Source of the DNA: Legionellaceae bacterium
GTDB lineage: Bacteria; Pseudomonadota; Gammaproteobacteria; Legionellales; Legionellaceae
Length of the DNA: 5,549 bases
Assembly: GCA_947473535.1 (NCBI GenBank)
Contig: CANJFK010000101.1
Location: 1 to 5,549 of the forward strand
Direction of reading: 5' to 3'
A model generated the notes under the pieces. That model had not been told where the DNA came from. It saw nothing but the letters and a program-made list of their open reading frames with translations, and searched no databases. Shown here piece by piece: positions 1-5,549 of this stretch. The translations under genes were made by a program, and so were the position numbers. How positions within the stretch are numbered: the first letter of the stretch is position 1; each line of letters starts with the position of its first letter.

Positions 1-96
1 AAAATACAGATGATGAACAGTCATTGTAAAAAATAAATGCTGACCATCTCATAATCTTAGGAATATTGATTGTGACGAATGTCATCAAGACGATAC

Positions 97-132
97 AAAA
101 AAAATAGGCGCATGTAAAATGCGCCTATTTTT
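97..132 (-). terminator. Intrinsic terminator of rpmE (potentially bidirectional)
   Basis: A perfect inverted repeat, AAATAGGCGCAT (102-113) and ATGCGCCTATTT (119-130), encloses a 5-base loop. Two further A-T pairs extend it to 14 bp (100-113 with 119-132). Read on the minus strand, the stem runs directly into eight consecutive Ts (complement of A97-A104), the classic Rho-independent layout. It begins 12 bases after the rpmE stop codon. Read on the plus strand it ends in five Ts, so it could also stop rightward transcripts. Confidence 0.93.
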
Positions 133-144
133 CAATTCTTGATC

Positions 145-378
145 TTAAGCACCAGCTTCGTCAGCTTGAATGGTTGCTCGTGATTTATAACGATCACGGA
201 ATTTTTGAACTCGGCCGCCAGTATCTACAAGCTTTTGCTTGCCTGTATAGAACGGATGGCAATTAGCACAAACTTCAATGCTTAAGCTCTTGCTCAGCGT
301 TGAACGAGTTTCAAACACATGCCCACAACTGCAAGTGACGTTAATAACATTATACTCAGGATGAATCGATGCTTTCAT
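145..378 (-). CDS. rpmE: 50S ribosomal protein bL31, zinc-binding (C+) type
   Basis: The 77-residue protein is bL31, a small protein of the large ribosomal subunit that contributes to the bridge with the small subunit. The four zinc ligands of the C+ class are in the usual places: Cys16 and Cys18 (CSC), then Cys37 and Cys40 (CANC). They are followed by the family signature HPFYTGKQK and TGGRV. The E. coli protein is 70 residues, so this one has a slightly longer C-terminal tail ([10 protein letters not shown]). ATG at 378 is chosen because a GAGAG ribosome binding site (386-390) sits 7 bases upstream and because family members start with MK-x-x-IHP. The gene has its own promoter and terminator, so it looks monocistronic. 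C+ bL31 is generally replaced by a cysteine-free paralogue in zinc starvation; no such paralogue is in this window. Confidence 0.97.
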   Translation of the reverse strand: MKASIHPEYNVINVTCSCGHVFETRSTLSKSLSIEVCANCHPFYTGKQKLVDTGGRVQKFRDRYKSRATIQADEAGA

Positions 379-415
379 AATACCACTCTCTAATAATTAC
401 ATAACGAATATCGCC

Positions 416-433
416 ACCTGATCCAGGTCAGGT
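416..433 (-). promoter_or_regulatory. Candidate structured 5' leader of rpmE mRNA
   Basis: In the predicted untranslated leader of rpmE, ACCTG (416-420) can pair with CAGGT at 424-428 (3-base loop) or with a second CAGGT at 429-433 (8-base loop), giving two alternative 5-bp stems. The palindrome GGTACC (431-436) overlaps the second arm. Leader RNAs for L31 genes, including in gammaproteobacteria, and autogenous control of rpmE are known. Whether this is such a leader is inference, because I cannot compare it with a covariance model. Confidence 0.35.
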
Positions 434-457
434 ACCATACTCTCAAAATGACGTGTG

Positions 458-486
458 AAGATACCAGATCGGTTGGATTAAATCAA
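458..486 (-). promoter_or_regulatory. Sigma-70-type promoter of rpmE
   Basis: On the minus strand, TTGATT (481-486) and TATCTT (458-463) are separated by exactly 17 bases. Each matches four of six positions of the -35 and -10 consensus. The predicted start near 451 gives a leader of about 72 bases before the rpmE ATG at 378. It lies in the AT-rich spacer after the exonuclease gene, where an independent ribosomal-protein promoter is expected. Confidence 0.6.
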
Positions 487-679
487 ATGCATCAGGGCAA
501 GATGACTTGTTTTGTATTTATTAACTATCTTTTCTAAGCTCTGATATGCGCCTGGAAACGTTCATCCAATCACTAAAAATTGATCATCAAGCATGCTGGT
601 CGTGCTTTATGAGCAAATTTAATAATTTCTTAATATTTGATTGGTATAATATACCCTTTACGGATGAGTTTTAGGTTTT
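487..679. other. AT-rich intergenic spacer between the second xth gene and rpmE
   Basis: No open frame here is worth calling. Two structures are visible. First, AAGCATG (589-595) and CGTGCTT (601-607) form an imperfect stem, followed on the minus strand by five Ts (complement of 575-579) about nine bases later; this is a weak candidate terminator for the upstream gene cluster. Second, an odd palindrome GGTATA-A-TATACC (643-655) contains TATAAT on the plus strand. The 30 bases just after the xth stop codon hold no convincing terminator, so readthrough to the strong rpmE terminator is possible. Confidence 0.5.
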
Positions 680-1462
680 TTATGTCCCATCAGCGGGAGG
701 TATAGATACCCAAACTGGCGCATGATCTGAAGGGCGCTCCGCCCGCCGTGGCTCTATATCAACCCGACTTTCCAAACATTGTAGATAAAGTGGCTCACTA
801 AGCAAAATGTGATCGATACGTAAGCCTCTGTTCCGGCGAAACCCAGCGGCGCGGTAGTCCCACCAACTAAACACGTGTTCATCTTGATCAAATTTTCTAA
901 AACTATCATACAAACCTAAAGCGATAAGCTTGGTAAACGCCTGACGCTCCGCTGGACTGACCAAAACACAGCCTTCCCAAACCTGTGGATCATGAACATC
1001 CCTGTCTTCGGGAGCGATATTAAAATCGCCGACCACCGCCACACGCGAGTAGCATTTTAATTGCTGCTGAATAAACGTTGTTACGTTATCTAACCAGTTT
1101 AACTTATAGTCGTATTTATCCGTTCCAACAGCGGCGCCGTTGGGTACATAAAGGTTAATCAGACGTATGCCAGCAATTGTTGCGGCCAAAATGCGTCGTT
1201 GAGGATCAGAAAACGCTGGGAGATCAGTCATTACATCTTCAATGGGGTAACGGCTGATAATGGCCATACCATTGTATGATTTTTGACCTGAAAAAACGAT
1301 ATGAAAGCCCTTCTGTTGAAAAATATCCACCGGAAATTTTTCGTCAATTAATTTAGTTTCTTGTAGCGCAAGAATATCGGTATTCGATGATTCAAGCCAG
1401 GCTAGCACCTGCTCTAAACGTACGGTCAACGAATTTACATTCCAGCTCGCTAATTTAAGCAC
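680..1462 (-). CDS. xthA: Exonuclease III family protein (E. coli XthA-like), second of a tandem pair
   Basis: This 260-residue endonuclease/exonuclease/phosphatase (EEP) fold protein should act in base-excision repair, cutting at abasic sites and/or trimming blocked 3' ends with a divalent metal. The family active site is complete: N8 (SWNVNSL), E35 (LQETK), Y105 (LYVPNG), D146 and N148 (GDFNIAP), D217 (LRIDHIL), D246 and H247 (PSDHAPVW). GTG at 1462 is preferred over GTG at 1471: AAGG lies about nine bases before the former, the family usually begins only a few residues before SWNVNS, and the overlap with the upstream gene then shrinks to 8 bases (GTGCTTAA), favouring translational coupling. 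Where E. coli XthA and the upstream paralogue have FLP-[DE]-ER, this one has VSPAER, so substrate preference may differ. Start position is less certain than function. Confidence 0.93.
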   Translation of the reverse strand: MLKLASWNVNSLTVRLEQVLAWLESSNTDILALQETKLIDEKFPVDIFQQKGFHIVFSGQKSYNGMAIISRYPIEDVMTDLPAFSDPQRRILAATIAGIRLINLYVPNGAAVGTDKYDYKLNWLDNVTTFIQQQLKCYSRVAVVGDFNIAPEDRDVHDPQVWEGCVLVSPAERQAFTKLIALGLYDSFRKFDQDEHVFSWWDYRAAGFRRNRGLRIDHILLSEPLYLQCLESRVDIEPRRAERPSDHAPVWVSIPPADGT

Positions 1463-2237
1463 AAAATTCACCCTTATATTGAATCAACAACGGCGCATGA
1501 TCTGAAAATCGGCTAGCGATGTGTATATCAACAGCGTCTACATGACCAACTAAACCAGGCGTAATCACTTGATAATCAATGCGCCATCCTACATTTTTGG
1601 CCCAAGATTGACCGCGATTTGACCACCAGGTGTATTGATCTTCGCCCTGATTTTTCAAACGAAATGCGTCAACAAACCCCATTGATCCAAATAAATTGTC
1701 CATCCAGGCTCGCTCATCAGGCAAAAAACCGGAATTTTTTTGATTCCCGCGCCAATTCTTAAGATCAATTGCTTTATGCGCGATATTATAATCGCCACAA
1801 ATAATTAATTCTCGACCTTCGGCCACCAATGCGGTTAGATGTTTGGCAAAACGCGCAAGAAAATCATATTTTACGGTTTGACGATCCTCGCCACTACTAC
1901 CTGATGGCAGATAAAGTGAAATAACACTCAGTCCAGGATAATCAAATTGGATGTACCGACCTTCCAAATCACAATAATCAAACCCCAAGCCCTTTACAAC
2001 GCGTAATGGTTTTTCACGCGCGTAGATTGCCACGCCACTATACCCTTTTTTCTGCGCGTCATAATATTCACAATAAAAATCACGTGGAAAATACAATGAT
2101 TCTGGCATTAGCTGCGCCACTTGAGCTTTGGTCTCTTGGATACAAACAAAATCAGCATCTTGCTGCTGTAACCATTCGAAAAAACCTTTACTGGCCGCAG
2201 AACGGATACCGTTTGCGTTAAGACTAATTATTTTCAC
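1455..2237 (-). CDS. xth: Exonuclease III / AP endonuclease (ExoA-like), first of a tandem pair
   Basis: This 260-residue EEP-fold enzyme is predicted to be a class II AP endonuclease with 3' repair activities, acting in base-excision repair. Active-site residues are present in family order: N7 and N9 (SLNANG), E35 (IQETK), Y109 (LYLPSG), D149 and N151 (GDYNIAH), the loop SGFLPDERAWMD (169-180), D221 (GWRIDY), D246 and H247 (RFSDHAPL). RIDY and the overall wording resemble Bacillus ExoA and Neisseria NApe more than E. coli XthA. The start is GTG at 2237, supported by GGAG (2244-2247) six bases upstream. It follows the quinone reductase gene by 44 bases, and its end overlaps the next xth gene by 8 bases. 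Both paralogues encode SDHAP with an identical 15-base stretch. Confidence 0.95.
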   Translation of the reverse strand: MKIISLNANGIRSAASKGFFEWLQQQDADFVCIQETKAQVAQLMPESLYFPRDFYCEYYDAQKKGYSGVAIYAREKPLRVVKGLGFDYCDLEGRYIQFDYPGLSVISLYLPSGSSGEDRQTVKYDFLARFAKHLTALVAEGRELIICGDYNIAHKAIDLKNWRGNQKNSGFLPDERAWMDNLFGSMGFVDAFRLKNQGEDQYTWWSNRGQSWAKNVGWRIDYQVITPGLVGHVDAVDIHIASRFSDHAPLLIQYKGEFCA

Positions 2238-2275
2238 TCGGCGCTCCAGCCACGACTCGGTTGTTTATGATCCAT
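2234..2275 (-). CDS. Possible 13-residue micro-ORF between wrbA and the first xth gene
   Basis: An ATG six bases after the wrbA stop opens a frame encoding MDHKQPSRGWSAE. Its TGA stop overlaps the GTG start of the xth gene (GTGA, 4-base overlap). The frame thus fills almost the whole 44-base gap and joins both neighbours by termination-reinitiation geometry. No clear Shine-Dalgarno sequence precedes it; only TAAG is nearby. Its 3' part doubles as the xth ribosome binding site (GGAG), which may by itself explain some of the sequence. It could be a coupling peptide, a gene remnant or chance. I know of no family for it. Confidence 0.25.
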   Translation of the reverse strand: MDHKQPSRGWSAE

Positions 2276-2281
2276 AATTGC

Positions 2282-4203
<1,922 letters not shown>

Positions 4204-4213
4204 GGTTATTAAA

Positions 4214-4762
4214 TTATTCACAATGGCTATCCAATTCTTCAATCGTTAAGTTGTGGTTGGTGTAAATACAAATATCACCTGCAATATTTAAGCTTTTTTG
4301 TACGATCTCCATGGCCGTAAGTTCTGTATTATTCAATAAGGCGCGAGCCGCGGCTTGGGCAAAAGGCCCGCCCGATCCAATGGCCATTAGACCTTCTTCC
4401 GGCTCAATGACGTCACCATTACCGGTAATAATGAGGGATGATTTGCTATCGGCTACAGCAAGTAATGCCTCAAGCCGTCGCAACATTCTATCGGTTCGCC
4501 AGTCTTTAGCCAGTTCAACCGCTGCACGAACCAAATGACCTTGATGCATTTCTAGCTTACTTTCAAAACGCTCAAACAAGGTAAAGGCATCGGCAGTACC
4601 GCCTGCAAAACCAGCAATTACTTTGTCTTTATATAAACGTCTGACCTTACGTACGTTGCTTTTCATTACGGTATTGCCATGAGTCGCTTGGCCATCGCCG
4701 CCAATCACAACTTTATTGCCCCGTCTAACCGATAGAATCGTTGTACCACGAAATTGTTCCAC
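4214..4762 (-). CDS. hslV: HslV (ClpQ), proteolytic subunit of the HslVU protease
   Basis: HslV is an N-terminal-threonine peptidase of the proteasome-beta family that forms a double hexameric chamber capped by HslU. From GTG at 4762 the product is 182 residues. The first six (MEQFRG) look like a propeptide removed to expose the catalytic threonine (TTILSVRRG). In mature numbering Thr1, Asp17 (GGDGQ), Lys33 (NVRKVRRLY) and Gly45 (VIAGFAGG) are all present, as are [52 protein letters not shown] and GDICIYTN. The GTG has an AGAAGGA ribosome binding site (4769-4775) six bases upstream. An in-frame ATG at 4834 would add 24 residues unlike the family, and those codons cover the probable sigma-32 promoter. 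HslV is the first gene of the cluster. Confidence 0.97.
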   Translation of the reverse strand: MEQFRGTTILSVRRGNKVVIGGDGQATHGNTVMKSNVRKVRRLYKDKVIAGFAGGTADAFTLFERFESKLEMHQGHLVRAAVELAKDWRTDRMLRRLEALLAVADSKSSLIITGNGDVIEPEEGLMAIGSGGPFAQAAARALLNNTELTAMEIVQKSLNIAGDICIYTNHNLTIEELDSHCE

Positions 4763-4776
4763 AAGGAGTCCTTCTG
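4760..4776 (-). promoter_or_regulatory. Ribosome binding site and GTG start of hslV in a small inverted repeat
   Basis: The Shine-Dalgarno core AAGGA (4769-4773) is followed after one base by its complement TCCTT (4763-4767). As RNA, AAGG can pair with CCTT around an ACU loop, and CA/UG pairs beyond a G-G mismatch would include the start codon. The stem is only 4 bp plus 2, hence weak. The site fixes the GTG start. Whether the fold modulates translation is speculation, although a 5' stem-loop is known to affect hslVU mRNA in E. coli. Confidence 0.45.
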
Positions 4777-4817
4777 AAATAGAAATATTATATACCTTAC
4801 ACACCTGCGCAAAGTAT

Positions 4818-4844
4818 ATATGGGGTTGATACATAAAAAATCAA
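4818..4844 (-). promoter_or_regulatory. Heat-shock (sigma-32) promoter of hslVU
   Basis: On the minus strand, CCCCATAT (4818-4825) matches the sigma-32 -10 consensus CCCCATNT completely, and TTGAT (4840-4844) matches the TTGAA core of the -35 at all but one position, with a 14-base spacer inside the accepted range. Transcription would start near 4811, giving a leader of about 49 bases before the hslV GTG. hslVU is a classical sigma-32 operon in E. coli, so context and sequence agree. A TATAAT at 4787-4792 exists nearby but lacks a matching -35. Confidence 0.8.
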
Positions 4845-4865
4845 TGGATGACATCCATCATTTTT
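4836..4865. terminator. Symmetric terminator-like hairpin upstream of hslV
   Basis: ATGGAT (4844-4849) pairs with ATCCAT (4853-4858) around a 3-base loop. Beyond a small internal bulge, AAAAAT (4836-4841) pairs with ATTTTT (4860-4865). Both strands therefore show a stem followed by a T-run: six Ts leftward, five rightward. It could end transcripts arriving from the right before hslV, or rightward transcripts. The GC content of the stem is modest, so termination may be partial. The sigma-32 -35 element lies within its left arm, so the hairpin is outside the hslV mRNA made from that promoter. Confidence 0.55.
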
Positions 4866-4926
4866 ATATCCTTAAACATTATGTCTGTGATTCGTTTGCA
4901 CGGTAGCGTGTCCGTACGAACCTTTT

Positions 4927-4973
4927 ATTCAAGGGAATCTATCCTAGTGATGATCTGGTGGTCCCTTTTGAAT
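4927..4973. repeat. Imperfect inverted repeat
   Basis: ATTCAAGGGA (4927-4936) is the reverse complement of TCCC-TT-TTGAAT (4962-4973) apart from two extra bases in the right arm. The arms are 25 bases apart. No open frame lies between them. It could be a protein-binding site, an RNA hairpin or the remains of a small element; nothing decides between these. Confidence 0.35.
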
Positions 4974-5198
4974 GATTACGAAATGGCCCTATTAGGGTGA
5001 TGAATGACACTCAGGGGATAAAAAATGATTTTGTTCGTAAAACCAACAAAAATCTTGGGCTATATCTTCAACCAGCATCAATGCTTGTCGTTTTGGTACA
5101 TGACCATTGAACTGCGTCGTCAAAAGAGCCTTTAATCGCTTCGGCCGTTAGGCGTTTACGTAATCCGAAAGAATCGATGGTCGCGCTACCTCGTGATT

Positions 5199-5252
5199 GA
5201 TTTTAGCCATCCATGGCTAAAATCGACTCGCCAACGCGCGAAGCTTTTAGCC
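5199..5252. repeat. Three-armed palindromic element
   Basis: GATTTTAGCCAT (5199-5210) and ATGGCTAAAATC (5213-5224) are perfect reverse complements separated by two bases. A third arm, TTTTAGCC (5245-5252), repeats the core of the first, so the middle arm GGCTAAAA (5215-5222) could pair with either neighbour but not both. There is no T-run on either strand, so a terminator is unlikely. The compact palindrome resembles short interspersed palindromic repeats of proteobacterial intergenic regions, which is inference without a genome-wide search. Confidence 0.7.
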
Positions 5253-5549
5253 GCGACCGTCCTGCGTCCGTCAAGGTTTGCTCTGACTGGCTCCATTGTC
5301 AAAATATGAAAAACGCTCATAAATCGAACTCCAGACAGATTCGTAGGGTTAATTAAACGTGCCCTTCCGGCAAGCGTGCGTGATACCTGCCACCCAAAAC
5401 CACTAAATTACACGCATCTAAACCATTGAGGAGCGGTGTATCGGGTCTTTTGTACGACCCCCTAAATATGGTCGTTTCACTAAATTGGCCAACAGTAATT
5501 AATCTATTTGTTCTTCAGCTTATCTGAAAGATAAAATTATTGATCCATT

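Larger units (their letters stand above)
4866..5549. other. Long stretch with no convincing gene, repeat-rich, possible gene relics
   Basis: About 680 bases contain only short open frames. The best on the minus strand (4995-5147, 51 codons, ending at TAA 4992-4994) includes VPKRQALMLVEDIAQDF and reads like protein but lacks a credible start and ribosome binding site. On the plus strand, 5384-5524 is open for 47 codons (including NMVVSLNWPTVINLF) and closes at TGA 5525-5527, with a different frame open just upstream. This is compatible with a decayed gene or an interspersed repeat, but also with chance. Small inverted repeats are scattered through it: CCCTA/TAGGG at 4987-4997, GGGTC/GACCC at 5443-5460 and TTCAG/CTGAA at 5514-5528. 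No tRNA, rRNA or intact transposase is recognisable. Confidence 0.4.

Noticed and set aside
72..83. TGAC-GAAT-GTCA inverted repeat downstream of the rpmE terminator
   Set aside because: Four-base arms are common by chance and no gene or promoter in view gives it a role.
575..607. Intrinsic terminator of the hslV-xth cluster
   Set aside because: The minus-strand stem AAGCACG/CATGCTT has a C-A mismatch and the T-run comes about nine bases after the stem. It is too weak to call, so it is only mentioned under the spacer.
717..1506. Fifteen-base direct repeat GGCGCATGATCTGAA at 717-731 and 1492-1506 as a recombination or mobile-element repeat
   Set aside because: Both copies encode the conserved SDHAP active-site motif at the ends of the two xth genes, so homology explains it.
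4204..4242. N-terminal extension of HslU from a TTG at 4242 ([13 protein letters not shown])
   Set aside because: It would overlap the last codons of hslV, uses a rare start codon and has no counterpart in HslU proteins, which begin at or next to TPREIV.
4787..4815. Sigma-70 promoter for hslV based on TATAAT at 4787-4792
   Set aside because: The hexamer at the 17-base spacing (ACTTTG, 4810-4815) matches no position of the -35 consensus and there is no extended -10 TG. The sigma-32 match is much better.
5310..5345. tRNA T-arm-like GTTCGA on the minus strand near 5325
   Set aside because: The flanking bases do not form a T stem and no acceptor or anticodon arm can be placed around it.

Overview
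The window carries six protein genes, all on the minus strand, on an AT-leaning, moderately low GC chromosome. The bL31 protein has the zinc-binding four-cysteine form. HslV and HslU read like gammaproteobacterial orthologues, and HslV has an N-terminal EQFRG-type propeptide of the kind I associate with Legionella/Coxiella-like relatives. A gammaproteobacterium, perhaps near Legionellales, is therefore the best guess. The placement comes from remembered family sequences, not a search.

Reading in the direction of transcription (right to left): positions 4866-5549 hold no convincing gene. They contain several inverted repeats, including a 26-base near-perfect palindrome that belongs to a three-armed, switch-like arrangement, and short broken open frames that may be relics. 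Next comes a symmetric terminator-like hairpin (4836-4865) that overlaps a very good heat-shock (sigma-32) promoter match (4818-4844). Behind it lies a tightly packed cluster: hslV (GTG start at 4762), hslU (10-base gap), a WrbA-type quinone reductase gene (1-base overlap), a possible 13-residue micro-ORF filling the only sizeable gap, and two different exonuclease III / AP-endonuclease genes that overlap by 8 bases. No strong terminator is visible inside this 4.1-kb cluster.

After an AT-rich spacer (about 300 bases), rpmE has its own sigma-70-like promoter (458-486), a structured 5' leader and a strong intrinsic terminator (97-132). Positions 1-96 hold no gene that I can support.

Functionally, the cluster joins the heat-shock protease HslVU (ATP-dependent degradation of misfolded proteins), a flavodoxin-fold NAD(P)H:quinone oxidoreductase (two-electron quinone reduction, limiting redox cycling) and two abasic-site/3'-end repair nucleases. 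If transcribed from the sigma-32 promoter as one unit, it would be a combined protein, redox and DNA damage response operon. The gene identities are secure. The single-operon reading, the micro-ORF and the intergenic element are inferences. I saw no CRISPR array, intact transposase, tRNA or rRNA.
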